From the NCBI GenBank assembly GCA_029851415.1, contig CM056741.1:69864282-69928281 (forward strand): DNA of 64,000 nt. Reading direction: 5' to 3'. Every line of letters starts with the position of its first letter. Position 1 is the first letter of the stretch. A program made the translations under genes and the position numbers. The notes beneath the pieces are model-generated. The model had not been told where the DNA came from and searched no databases. It worked only from the letters and a program-made list of their open reading frames with translations. The DNA is from Eretmocerus hayati (lineage: Eukaryota; Arthropoda; Insecta; Hymenoptera; Aphelinidae). Of the stretch, positions 35,848 to 48,289 are shown piece after piece.

Positions 35848-36598
35848 CTTAGGTAGGCGCCGTCGTCGCGAGAGGAGCCCGTATTCACCGCAGTTGACAC
35901 CACCTGACTCAGATTTGTTGCTTCTCACGTTCTAACCGAAATTTATTTGACATTGCGGGGCTGAGCCGCGACTCGGGGGTTAATTAACGCTCGTGGCTGC
36001 CGCGCAAAGCGCTCTCGTGTAAGAAAATGAAGAGGAGAAAGCGGTGGTAGCGTCGTTGGTGGGTGCTAAGCCGAAGCAGGAATTTTGGATAGAGCCCAGG
36101 CGTACTGCAGAGCAGAGCCGAGGGATCGAGTGGCTGCGGGCTCGGAGAGAGCCCGCCGAATTTAAGTAATCAAATATTTATGCGGACCCAGATTAACGAA
36201 AAAGCTACCCGAATGAATTCTAGCGCTAAACTACAGCATCATCGCGTGCTCTATGCGGGGTGATTTTCGAGACGCTGCACCGCATTATAATCGCTATCAC
36301 TCATCCCCCGACGGTTTCGTATCTTCCTCGCGATTACTCGCTGTATTAATGCACTGCGTATCGTCTACCTCGCTTTCTTTTCGCGTAAAACTAGTGCCGA
36401 CGTCGTCGTCGTCGTAGCGAGCTTGGGAAATTTAGGGCCAATTAGCCTTGTAGATGTCGCAGCTCGCGAATCCAAACGCGAAGGCTATACTATACACTAC
36501 ACTGCAGTGCTCGATCTAATTTCCTTAATATTCAGCGGCGGTGGCAGCGGCCCTCTCCTTCGTCTGTTTCGCTCTGGCGACGAGGTGCGCTGGACATT

Positions 36599-36616
36599 TA
36601 ATTAGAATTCTAATTA
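36599..36616. promoter_or_regulatory. 18-bp palindrome with two TAATTA sites
   Basis: TAATTAGAATTCTAATTA is a perfect palindrome with a homeodomain core (TAATTA) at each end, inside CpG-rich block 2. It could bind a homeodomain dimer. Function is inference. Confidence 0.4.
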
Positions 36617-38870
36617 GCCGGAGTGAGATAAACAAGTTTTTGCCATTTCGTGTGGGGGAGGGGTGGATGTCCGTGCTCGTTCGATATGTTGCTCTTTCGT
36701 TTGCGTCGAGCAAGCGAGCGACAGAGGGCAAAAAGCGCCGGGCGAGCGTGGCCGCTGCAAAAAATGCTCAAGTCGACCAATTAATTAAAACAAGTTTTCA
36801 TGCGGGGTGAGCCCCGAGGGGGGTCACCCTCTTCGTCTTTTTCAGTATATAAGAGACGCGTCCTAACGGCGGCGTTGCTCGGTTCATCCAAGTGCATCGC
36901 AGACGCGGCCTCTCTCGAGGGCGGATGTTCCTTTTCTCGCGAGCGGTCACTATCGTCGTACATAACGCTCAAGTTCCGAATGAATCCGAGGACTGTGTGA
37001 AGCTCCGGGCTCGAACTCAGCAGGAGAGCGAGAGAAATGGAAAGTGAGAGCTGCTTCGGAGCGAGTGGAAGTTTAAAAGCTTCTCGCGCAAACGACCGTC
37101 ATACCGTCATCCTGCGATCGTCCTCTGATTTATAAGAGCTTTTAGCTCGTGCGATACCCATTGAAAAGAGTCGAGCTCCGCCCTCTTGAGGGAATATGCT
37201 CCGCACTTGCGACATACACAAGTCCACGCGTACTGCAGCTTTCAACTTTATCCACTTTTCGACGCTCAAATCGAAGACGAGCGTTGGATTTTATAGCGCG
37301 GAAGTAGCGTTTTCCTATATATGTCTACGATGCAAATCCAATTCAGCCGATTGCTCTGCTCACACGTTTGCGGTTCGATGGGGCTGATACAGTATAGAGG
37401 GTTGATCGGACAGTCGCATCAGCTTGGCACACGACATCGAGTGTCTTGCGGCTAGAGCCGAGGTAGATTGGCTGTGCGGGCGCAGCGATGCGAATTACGC
37501 GCGGTCAGCGGAATCGCGGCGAATCGGCTCTCCGTGTCTCGCGATGAGAAATGTCGCCTCGAATGAATTCCAAGCACGAGGCATCGTCCAAGAGGTGACC
37601 CATGCAAAACGCGTATAGACGAGCGTTGTGTGTACGTGTATACGCGGGGATGCACACGCTGGCTCTCTCGTGATGGACCGGGCGCGCTGGCTTAATTTGC
37701 ATCCCTTAATGAGTCGCGGCCTTATCCGAGAGAGTTGGCGAGCTATGTGGGGCTGGCTGAATCTAGCTCCCCGTTCGTTCCTTACCTGCGGCGGTAATTT
37801 TGTCGTGAACAGCGCCCGTAGCCGGCATGGCACTAGCGACTATACCAAGACGACGGTGATGACGACGACGAGAAGGAAGAGGAGGAGGAGGAAAAGGAGG
37901 CAGAGCCCGCTCCCTCTAATTTCGCCGAGACTTCTTTTGCTCGCGTGCTGTCGTCGTGAGCGTCGTCGCTGCGGAGGCCGGGTCTTTGATGAGAACCGGC
38001 TAACTCGAATCCAATTGCACGGGTCGATCTCTAATGAATTTCCCGGTGGCTCTGCACCATCAAGCGCTCCCGTCGACTCCCGAGTGGCTCTGTACACCTG
38101 TAGAACACACGGACCTTCTTCATCTTTTAGCTGCTGTATGTGCGAGTAGGAACGAGTGAGGTAGGTGCAACTCGGCGCTTTATTGTGATGTGATATACAG
38201 TGGGCTTGGTATACATCGTACAGCTTGCGAATTTGCAACACCGAGCTGATGTATCCAAGCTCTCGAATCTGACGAGTGAGATTCATCGAGCCCCTCTTAT
38301 GTTGCCGTCTGAATGCCACTCTGCTAGTTCAGTTTACCGAGTGAATGTATACAGTACGAGCGCAGGAGTTTGTCACTCCTCTTGGCGTGTTTTCGCAAGT
38401 TCGGGAGCGCAACAGTGGCAACGTTTGCACGGTTCCGCGGCGAAGCGAGCGATGGACTCGTAAAGCTCATCCGCCTTCATAACTCGCGTTGTCTAACTGC
38501 GGTGTGGCGTTTCGAAGGACGGCTTCGTAGCGTTGTAATTTCACGAAATTGGTCTCATCGGGCCCCGAGATGTCGTCGTCGTATTCGTCGTTGTGCTAAC
38601 GAAGCGCTTGCAGCACTGCTACGACAAACCCAATTGCGACGAATCGCTCACTTTGCGAGATGATGTTTGGATATTGTCATTTCATCAGCTCGCGAGCCAG
38701 ACGGGCCAGCAAGAGATATGATCTCGTAATAATATTGGATACATGGCGAAACAGATTACGTTGTATCATATTACGCTTACTGCGCATTGGACTCTGCGAT
38801 GGTCATCCTTCACAAAGTTCTTCAAATGTGCAACTGTCAACTCTGCTTATATTAGAGAGTTGAGTCGTTA

Positions 38871-39789
38871 TTGAATTGTAAGCTCGCTCTATCCTAACAC
38901 GTTTCCTTCGTGGTTCAGAAGAACATACGAGCCAAGTTGACAGCTCTCTCCATCCATCCTCTTCACAAAAGACCCATGCATACGATTTTTTAAAAACAAC
39001 TGTAGAGTATAAGGTCTCACACTAGATTTTCGGCTTGTTGATGATTGAAAAAATTAAAAGCCAGTAGAATGTTATTATTCTGGGTCTCGCATATCAGTGT
39101 TGCCAACGTCGAATCGCAATCAGAGTTACCAACTTTATGGGATAAAATATCGGCTATAACCAGTATACATGATGTATAGATGAGGGTTTTCACGAAACTC
39201 ATGAGTTTTGAGATTACTGCATTACTCCAGGGGTATCCTGACCTATTGGGGACCAAGAAAATGGCATTACATAGTGTTCGTCATCATACAATATGTTTCT
39301 CATTGCTTCTTACGAAAAACGCACTCTGGTTTGTCGAAAGCAGGCCATGAACGCTGGTTTTTGGGTGATTCCAATCTATCTGATTATGCTTATTATTCAG
39401 TATGATGAAAACTCCACTACCAGTGGCGCTGCAGTGGCATTACACTAACAAAATATCATCTCATGTACACGACGGAGTTTGTAAAGAAGTTTATACCATT
39501 GCATTCGTCATAACTCAAGGTTTTAGCTATTACTTCTTTTGATTGCCAATAGCATTTCAGGATCCCTTCCTTTTTCGGGAACATGTATAGGCCTTGCGAA
39601 GAGAGGATATAGCCGCCAGTAATAATTGAACGTCTGTCAAAAACCTGTCATTCCAGATCCCGCGTATCCGAGTTGCCTAGATAGACAGAAAGATCGACAG
39701 ATAGATAGACTGAAAGATCATTCACTGAGACTGTGGGGCACAACCAATCGCAATCCTAGACGCAAAAGGTACATTAAAGTGGGTGGCCA
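38871..39789. other. Non-coding DNA, no gene recognised
   Basis: Short unrecognised open frames only. No repeat is evident. Confidence 0.45.
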
Positions 39790-39883
39790 TATAGGTCATG
39801 GATGGGTCGATGGGTCGATGGGTTGGGGGTGATATGGTAGGTGGTTGGGTGGATAGGTGGATGGATGGTTGAATGAATGGTCC
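39790..39883 (+). repeat. Degenerate GGAT/GGGTC simple repeat
   Basis: GATGGGTC-type words, then GGTGGTTGGGTGG and GGATGGATGG, directly bordering the satellite. It could be a decayed GGAT microsatellite. Confidence 0.75.
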
Positions 39884-42800
39884 GGTTTGGTCTCATTCGA
39901 TCTAATTGGGTCAAATGAGGGACTAAAACGGTGTAAGTACATCACTAGAACCACACTGGAGTCATTGTACCAGTACTGCACTAAAAACATTATCACGGTG
40001 CTCTTGAACCAACTTTTATTGAAAGGTCTTTGCTCCTCCAAGATTCTTGCGGGATCTTTTTCAGCATGATTTCTGGATCATTTTCCAACAAGAATCAAAA
40101 TATTTTGTCGAGCTGTTTTTCTTTAAAGTCAATTTTTGAAATTTTCGATCGATTGACTCATCTAAATCACATTCATTCGACGAGTTTCTCATGTGTAGAA
40201 GGTTCTGTCAATGATTCACTGTTAGGGCAAGAAAATCACGATGTCATTCATATCAGTTCTTCGAATTCATTTTATTCATCATATCGTCCTTCTATTCATC
40301 TATGATTCTTACATAGTTATGATCACAATCGAGATTCATTATCTTTTTCAAGCAGAGAGATTAAGTCAAGGAATCCTAAGGAGAACTGAAAAGGAACAGA
40401 TTATAGTTTCTCACACAATTCGTAGTTTCGTAGATACAAATATGTCTCACACGTGTCGAGAATTGTACACACAAACAGCATTCAATAGCTGTCCACCATA
40501 GCTGGGATGGTTGCCCGATACTGGATAGCTAAATTACAACTGATACCTCCACGAATACTCGCGCTGTTCACGATATTTCGCCAGATCCGAAAATTCACGG
40601 ACTCGTGTCTGTGTAACGTGACTTTGTTTACATCCGAAGCGCTCTCACACTCAACAGGCGAGGTATTCCATTCACACGCACGACAAGCAGTTTCTTATGA
40701 TCACGATTGCCGATATGGGAATTTTCGCCTCAAAAGAAAAGTTTCAAACGTCGAGTTTCAGATTATCAAAAAGTCAAACACTAAGATACCGTCTCTGTTA
40801 GCCACCTAATCATTAATGCTACATTTGGAAGTAATTTCGACCACAACTGTTGAGCATTTGGTTGAATTTATATATTTTAGATGTGATCTAGCGTTATCTT
40901 ATAATTGTAACGTTGAACCCTGAGAAACTTGTCAAATGAATGTGATTTAGATGAGTCAATCGATCGGAAATTTCAAAAATTGAGTTTAAAAAAAACAGCT
41001 CGACAAAATATTTTGATTCTTGTTGGAAAATGATCCAGAAATCATGCTAAAAAAGATCCCGCAAGAATCTCGGAGAAGCAAGGACCTTTCAATGAAAGTT
41101 GGTTCAAGAGCACCGTGTTATACTAGTGCCGCGCTGGTTCGATCTAATTCACTCTAGCTCCGTCAAGTTCGGTCAAGTTCGGTCCACAGTTGGTCTGATT
41201 CTCTTTAGTTCAGTTTAATTCGGTCAAGCTCGACCTGATATGGTCTGATTTGGTCTAGTTCTGTCTGATTTGGTCTGATTCAGTATAATTTGGTAGACCA
41301 AAGCACCATCACGTTTGATCTGGTTTGATCTAGTTTGGTCTAGCTCAATCTAATTCTCCCTGGTTTGGTCTAGTTCAATCTAATCAGGTCTCTTTCGGTT
41401 GTGTCAGATTTGGTTTGATTCGGTATAGTCGATCTCTCATGTAATGAGTGGTCAAATACGGGACCAGTCTGATCCTAGTACGGTCCTAGTACAGACTTAG
41501 TGCCATACTAGTACCGTGCTGGAGTCATCGTACTAGAACCGTACTAGAAACATCGCACTATGGCCGTACTTATTCGGTCTACTTCCCTCTAGCTCGGCCA
41601 ACTGCAGTCGAGTGGGTCCAGTTCTCTCTACGGTTTAGTTCGGTCAAGTCCGATCTGATTTGGTCTGTTTGATCTAGTTTGCTGTGATTAAGCCTAGTCT
41701 GGTCTAGTTCTACCTGACCCAGTCTAATTCAGTCTAACTTGGTCTAATTTGGTCAAATGCGGTACTAGTTTGGTCTAAGTACAGCACTAGTACCGCACTG
41801 GAGTCATCGTACGAGTACCGTACTGTAATCATCGAACTAGCACCACACTGAGAACATCATACTGGTGCCGCACCAACCCGATCTAATCCACTCTAGCTCG
41901 GTCAAGCTCGGTACATAGTCTGTCTGATTCTCTTCAGTTCGATTCAATCCGGTGAAGCTCAATCTGATTTGGTATAATTTGGTTTAAGTTTGGTGTAATA
42001 AGGTATAATTTGGTCTGGTTTTGTCTGATTTGGCCTGATTCAGTCTAGTTTGGTCTAGCAAGATCATGTTCGATCTGATTTGGCCCAGTTTGGTCTAGCT
42101 CAATCTGATTCCGTCAAGTTTGATCTAGTTCAATCTAATTAGATCTCATTCGGTTTACTTCTGTCTGATTTGGTTTGATTCGGTATAGTTCGACCTCTTT
42201 CGGTCTGATTAGGTCAAACATGGTACTAGTCCGGTCCGAGTACGGTCCTAGTACCGTCCTAGTACAGTCCTAGTACCATACTAGTACCGTGCTGGAGTCA
42301 TCGTAAGAGGACCGTACTAGAATCAACTTATTTGGTCTACTTCACTCTAGCTCGGCCAGTGCGGTCGTGTTGATCTCATGGTTTAGTTCGGTCAATCCCG
42401 ATCTGATTTGGTCTAGTTATCTGTTATTAGGTCTCTTCTGGTTTAGTTCTGTCTGAGTTGGTCTGTATTAGTCTAATTTATTCTAATTTTGCTCAAATGC
42501 GGTGTTAGTACGGTCTAAGTACAGCAGTAGTACCGCACTGGAGTCATCGTACGCGTGCCGTACTCTAATCATTATACCCTGCCGCACCAATCCGATCTAA
42601 TTCACTCTAGCTCGGTCGGGGTTGGTCCAGAATCGATCTGATTCCCTTCAGTTTGGTTCAATTCGGTCAAGTTCGATCTGATTTGGTATAATTTAGTTCG
42701 ACCTCGGTGTGATGATGTCTAATTTGGTCTAGTTCTGCCTGATTTGGTCTGAATCAGTCTATTTTGGTCTAGCACGATCATGGTCGATCTAATTTCATCG

Positions 42801-44455
42801 AGTTTGGTCTATTTCAATCTAATTGGAGCTCCTTTGGTTCACTTCTGTCTGATTGCGTTTGATTCAGTATAGTTTGATCTCTCTGGATCTGATATGGTGA
42901 AATATGGTACTGGTCCGGTCCGAGTACGGTCCTAGTACAAGACTAGTACCATACTAGTAACGTGCTGAATTCATCGTACCAAAACCGTAATCAACGTATC
43001 ATGGCCGTACCCATTCGGTCTACTTCACTCTAGCTCGGCCGAGCGCGGCCGAGATGATCCAGTCCTCTCTACGGTTTAGTTCTGTCAAGTCCAATCCGAT
43101 CTGGTCTAATTTGGTCTAATTTGCTGTGATTAGGTCTAGTTCCGTCCAATTCTGGCTGACTTGGTCTAATTAAGTCTAACTTGGTCTAATTTGGTCAAAT
43201 GCGGTACTAGACCGGTCTTAGTACAGCTCTAGTACCGCACTGGAGTCACCGTTCGAGTATCGTACTGTCATCATCGTGCGAGTACCACAAAAAGAACATG
43301 ATACTAGTGCCGCACCAATCCGATCTAATTCACTCTAGCTCGATCAAGTTCGGTCTATAGTTGGTCTGATTCATTCTGTTTGGTTCAATTTGGTCAAGCC
43401 CGATCTGATTTGGTATAATTTGGTTCTCTTTAGGTGTGATGATGTCTAATTTGGTCTAGTTCCGTCTTATTTGGTCTGTTCAGTCTAATTTGATCTAGCA
43501 CGGTCATGTTCGATCTGATTCCGTCTAGTTGGGTCTAGTTGAATCTAATTAGGTCTCGCTCGGTTCACTTTTATCTGATTTCGTTTGATTCGGTATATTT
43601 TGATCTCTTATGGCCTGATTTAGTCGGATACGTTAAGAGTCCGGTTCGAATACGGTTTTAGTACGGTCCTAGTACGGCACTAATACCATACTAGTACCGT
43701 GCTGGAGTCATCGTACCAGAACTGTATTAGAATCATCGTACTATGGCCATACTTACCGGTCTCCTTCACTCTAGCTCGGCCAAGTGCAGCCGAGTACAGT
43801 AGGTGTAGGTCCAATTTCCTCTACGGTTGTCGGTCAAGACCAATCTGATTTGGTCTAGTTTGGTCTAGTTTTCTTTAATTAGGTCAAGTTTTACCTCATT
43901 CAGTCCAGTATGGTTGAATTTAGTGCGATTCTGACTATTTCCGTTTATTCCAGTCTGATTGGATCCATTGTGTAATCAGAAGTTGTTCGACCGATTTTGA
44001 AGAGCAAGTAAAGACTCAAATCGTCGATTTGATATTTGAACCCAACATTACAGAATACAAGCGGTCAAACTTCTCTATATCGGTCTGTTTTGTTCTATTT
44101 CGAAGTAGTTTGCACTAATGTGGTTTAGTTCGGTCTGTTTCGGCCTCATTCAGTCTGTCTAGTCCATTTTGGTTTGATTTGATTCAATTCGGGGTTGTTC
44201 GGCGTATTTTGGTCTAATTTGGTTCAATTTGGCTTGGTTACGTCTATTCTGGGCAAGCTCGGTGTAATCACGTCTATTTTGGCAAAATTCAGTCTAAATC
44301 AATCTACTTCCACCTAATTCAGTCTAGTGCGAGCAGATTAGGTCTAGTTTGTCTCGTCTCAATACAGTTTGTTCTAGTTCTATCTAGTTCGACGTAATTA
44401 GGCCAAGTTTGGTCCTGTTCAGTCTACCTCTGTATATTTCGGTCAAGCTCGGTGT
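39884..44455 (+). repeat. Hierarchical satellite, about 735-bp higher-order unit
   Basis: The basic word is a roughly 10-bp GGTCTRRTTY motif (GGTCTGATTT, GGTCTAGTTC, GGTCTAATTT). Longer landmarks give a higher-order period. GCACTGGAGTCATCGTAC lies at about 39956, 41799, 42539 and 43240. GTGCTGGAGTCATCGTAC lies at 41519, 42292, 42965 (diverged) and 43702. TCACTCTAGCTCGGCC lies near 41585, 42341, 43022 and 43774. When the 1.1-kb insertion is removed, the first interval also falls at about 715 bp. After 43960 the order decays but the short word persists to about 44455. No open frame of 60 codons exists between 40809 and 44409, because stop triplets TAG, TGA and TAA are built into the word. It is non-coding satellite DNA. 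Confidence 0.88.
39994..41117. mobile_element. Non-autonomous TIR transposon nested in satellite, 1124 bp
   Basis: The left arm 39994-40191 and right arm 40921-41117 are inverted repeats of about 198 bp with only scattered differences. The termini are CACGGTGCTCTTGAACCAAC and its complement. TTAT flanks both ends (39990-39993, 41118-41121). The sequence on the left (satellite ending AAACAT) joins the sequence on the right (ACTAGTGCC) exactly as in intact satellite units, so this is an insertion with a 4-bp target duplication. The 729-bp centre has two short frames (40241-40501, 40507-40809) with no transposase motif. CAC termini with a 4-bp duplication suggest a Chapaev/CMC-like element. CACGGTG also resembles Transib ends, but those usually make 5-bp duplications. 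Confidence 0.88.
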
Positions 44456-44645
44456 GACTCAAAAGGAGAACCCACGACGTTCGGGCCACCAACCACCAGC
44501 TAAACTTTTTACAGTTTGGTACTACCTTGAATATGAAGAATCCAGAGTTACTCCGTCAAATGGGTCTCCTGTCCAAAGATACAGGCATGGAGATCATCAT
44601 TACTCATATAGGTCCATGTTAAGAGGTTACGTATATAGATATACG
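44456..44645 (+). mobile_element. Half copy of the ACAAGGGGAG palindromic MITE
   Basis: TGAATATGAAGAATCCAGAG, TTACTCCGTCAAATGGG and CTCATATAGGTCCATGTTAA match the left half and loop of the complete elements at 52.3-53.3 kb. The right half is absent. It sits exactly where the satellite ends, so it may mark the breakpoint. Confidence 0.7.
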
Positions 44646-44649
44646 TTGT

Positions 44650-46500
44650 GAGAAAGATTGATTGGTCAATTTACCAATCCACAATATATCATTACACAAA
44701 CTCCACAAGCAACCCCTTTTCAATAGCATCAATCATTTCCCATTAATTCACAAATGTCATTTCTGAACTGCAAAATCATCTCAGGGGCTTCTGACTCATC
44801 AAAAATAGATATAAGACGAACGAGCGATAGTGAGAGTGGCAGCAATGCTAGTCTCGAATTGGTGCTGAGTTTGAAAAAAATCGTTCTAAAGCTTTTCAAG
44901 CTACCTTCGGGCCTGCTTAGAACCTCAGGACGATTTCGCGAAGGGAAAGGAAAGCGAGGAACAGACATGTTGTAGCTTCTACCTCTAGTTCAGGAAAAGC
45001 GGCTCAGTGACAGTTTCATGGGGCATGCATGAAATAAAAGTGCTACGACTGTAAAATAATTGCCGAAATTTCGTGATCAAAATGTGAAGATAAGATGCGA
45101 AGGTGCGCTCCAACTTATTATAACCTCGTATTAAATACGCATTCCGCATGAAATTTTGGAATACTTTGGATCAGTTGAGAAGGAACCTCCATTCAAGAAC
45201 TTGACGAAGCAACAAATTGATTAGAATTCCTTCGAAAGCGATCGATATGTAGTAGCGTGGTGGCGATGCTTGGTATGTGTAGTTTGGGTGTACTTTTGTG
45301 TTAGAATTGATCAGTACTCTTGCAAAATTTCAGCGGTATCCATAGACAATGTTTGACTCCACGTCAATTTATCAATGCGATGATAAAACTGTAGCCTCCG
45401 ACTAGTAATTTTCGTGACTGCTCAGCGCTGTTACACTACTACATCCAAGTCACCTCACCGATGCCAACTGAGAACTTGGGTCGTTTGTTTAAATTGCTCA
45501 CAAATCACATAATCAGTGCTTGATCAGTATTTTCTTCCCGCAAAACTACTTATCAGGCTCGACATCAAGCCGCTCCGAAGCTTTTGCCATTCCTCTGCAT
45601 TGCATACAGCATTCCATGGCTATTTAATCAGTGCTCTGACAGTGACGTATCAGTATGAGTACTCCGGGAATGCTTCATTAATACAGTTCATGAATCAGCT
45701 GACAGCTCTGATAGAGTCTCAATCCTTTTACCTCACCCTACCGAGAAAATTGGTCTCTACCACTGGACCGGTAAATCCAGATTACTGCAAAGATACTACA
45801 GTACTTTAGTACATCATAAATACCAACCCAGTGCCCTTGCAATATCTCCAAAACGTCTCGTTGGTATTCTTTCATATCAACTGACGGTTATACTTCATCA
45901 GCATCGCAAATAAACCTGAACGATTCTTCTGTCGTACTTCACTCTCAAAAATTCTCAGCGGTATACCTGACGAATTAATATTGTTGCAATATTTTAGCAG
46001 TATCTTGTGATTTGTAATGCGGTACTTCATTAGCACCTGGGCTGCACTGGAATGACTAATAACATGGCACTTTGATAGTACTTTTTCAGAGGCAGCCAAA
46101 TCCGTGATCCACTGTTCATACACTCCCATGCATGTCGTTGAACTAGAAAAACTGCAGAGGTCAAATGTTCTGATTTTGAGCTGATCAATCAGAGCCATAA
46201 AAATTATAACATTTTTATGTTAGTAATTATATGTAATGGTGTATAGTCTAGTCATTCTCATACATTCCACCCATAGTGACACTGTGGTAGTTAGAGATTC
46301 GATTTTCGAATAAAGTTGATCATCCTACCGTCCGCGTCGACGCATTTAGTGAACTCTGCAACCTTTCAATTAGGGTTCCTATGGGAAATAATTTGGGCGC
46401 AGAGCTGATGAAATTGGTTTGACACGCTGTATTCCAAAATCTCTGAGTATTGACACCGCACCTTTTTTGGTTTACCTAATGACACAGTGAAACAGAGATC
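44650..46500. other. Non-coding DNA, no gene recognised
   Basis: Short frames only (97 codons at 45516-45809; 108 codons minus at 45872-46198) without recognisable domains. Confidence 0.45.
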
Positions 46501-46506
46501 ATACTT

Positions 46507-47613
46507 AGTCCGGGCGCTAGGGGGGGTCTGAGTAAAAAGTTCGTGTTCCAGAAGATTTGAAGGTGTATTCTTATGTATTTTGAGGCGCTGAATCGAATGC
46601 ACGAGATCGCCAGCCCGAAAACCCTGGCGATTTTTTGTTATTAACAATTTTTAGTGCAAAATTATGGTTTTTTGCAAAAAACTCGGAAAATATGCATTTT
46701 TACAGAAAATTTGTATAGACTAAAGTTGTAGAATGCAAAATTTCCTACAAGAATGGTCCCCACAGATTTCCCGGAAAACCCAAGCCTGGGGCGGGAAATG
46801 CGCGAAAACCGTTCCGCGCGTTTAACATGGGCTTATATGGGGCAGCTGACGCAGCGCTACTAAACTCGCTGCCAATTTGACAATTGTCAATTTAGGGCTA
46901 GGCGACCAAGTGGATCGTGAAGAGGATGGAATTTCCTTCAAAATGGTACAGGTCGTATCTCGCTAAGAACGAAGCCCTTCGAGCGTAACTCAAAAGAAAG
47001 GGAAATAAGTGTATCGAAACCCTATTCCCGCAGCAAAACTGCCGGCGCGCGGCGATACGAGAGTGACCGAGTCGCAGCGCTACAACACAATTTTAGCCTC
47101 AGAATCTGTACTTTTTATCTTTCTCTCGCTCCATAGCCGAAGATGTTTAAATTCAGCGGAACCAAGCCTGCACTATTTTCAAGGAAATTTCATCCTTTTC
47201 AAGATGCTCTTGGTCACCGAGCCCTAAATTGAAAACATTCAAATTGGCAGCGAGTTTAGTAGCGCTGCGTTAGCTGCCCCATATAAGCCCATGTTAAACG
47301 CGCGGAACGGTTTTCGCGCATTTCCCGCCTCAGGCTTGGGTTTTCCGGGAAATTTGCGAGGACCTTTTTTGTAGGAAATTTTGCGTTCTACAACTTTAGT
47401 CCACACAAATTTTCTGTAAAAATGCATATTTTCCGAGTTTTTTTGCAAAAAACCATAATTTTGCACTAAAAATTGTTAATAACAAAAGAACGCCGGGATT
47501 TTTGGGCTGGCGACCTCGTGCATTCGATTCAGCGCCTCAAAATACGTAAGAATACACCTTCAAACCTTGTTGAACACGATCTTTTTACTCAGACACCCTC
47601 CAGCGCCCGGACT
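46507..47613. mobile_element. Foldback transposon-like palindrome, 1107 bp, 447-bp arms
   Basis: 46507-46953 and 47167-47613 are inverted copies. Landmarks in both are AGTCCGGGCGC at the tips, GCGCTGAATCGAATGCACGA, TTGTTATTAACAATTTTTAG, AAAATATGCATTTTTACAG, ACATGGGCTTATATGGGGCA (complement on the right), TAAACTCGCTGCCAATTTGA and AATTTCCTT at the inner edge. The loop is about 213 bp. No transposase is encoded and no target duplication is clear. The arms are still very similar, so insertion or homogenisation is fairly recent. Confidence 0.88.
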
Positions 47614-47619
47614 CACTAG

Positions 47620-48289
47620 AAATAACAGCGCTTTTAGCTTGATGAAGCCATTGAAGCTCATTGACCAAACGTTGTAAGTTGATAATTTAGACCATCGACT
47701 TGTTTTGACCTCAGTATCACAGCCGTCTTGGTCCTATAAGATCTATTCAATAGTATTACAAGTTGAACAGAGATCTTCATTAGGAAATTTCTCATAAAAT
47801 TTGAATGAATAATAATGTCTTGATAGCGCACGGAAGAATTCTCTCATTCATACCCGTTCACGCGGAAAATTCCTTTGTCTCTAAAGAAGGAGAGACGTCT
47901 CTGTGACATAAAATCTCGTCTTTCTCCATTTATTTGACCCCTCTAAAACTCTTCATTGTGCGTTTCCGCTTTGATTTTATCATCCTCTTGTTATTGGTTG
48001 TAAGTTGCACGAGATGTGTCGTTCCATTGTCGTATTCCGCGCATTACCCTCCACAAAATTCATGTTTTGCAAGAGCATCGCAAGCTAAAAGAGAGGTCTC
48101 GGCACGATAGTATGTGAAACATAATGGTACATAACATCGTAGCATTTTATGCACGGTAGAGAAGATTCATTGGTTCGAAGTGAATTTCGAGTTGCCCAGG
48201 GAATATGAGACTACTTTGACGCAGGAAGCATTCAAAATGAAAGGAGAGCGAGTTTGCCGGTGCACGGCGCGAATAATCCGTTTGGAAGC
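47620..48289. other. Non-coding DNA
   Basis: No gene or repeat recognised. Confidence 0.45.

Larger units (their letters stand above)
35600..38870. other. CpG-rich, G+C-rich block 2, possible regulatory DNA
   Basis: The block has dense CpG, TCGTCGTCG and GAGGAGG tracts, and interspersed homeodomain-type TAATTA words. Open frames (for example 37628-38149, 173 codons; 37840-38319 minus, 159 codons) overlap each other on opposite strands and carry low-complexity Arg/Ser runs without family motifs, so I do not call them genes. Promoter or enhancer DNA of a nearby gene outside the window is a reasonable inference, unproven. Confidence 0.35.

Noticed and set aside
37628..38319. Frames of 173 (plus) and 159 (minus) codons as genes
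   Set aside because: They overlap antisense over most of their length and contain low-complexity Arg and Leu runs from simple sequence.
39994..41117. Transib assignment from the CACGGTG terminus
   Set aside because: The target duplication is 4 bp (TTAT) and not the usual 5 bp, and no RAG1-like transposase is present, so it is left open.
39884..44455. CRISPR-like array
   Set aside because: The repeats are degenerate, contiguous and lack unique equal-length spacers, and the DNA is eukaryotic.
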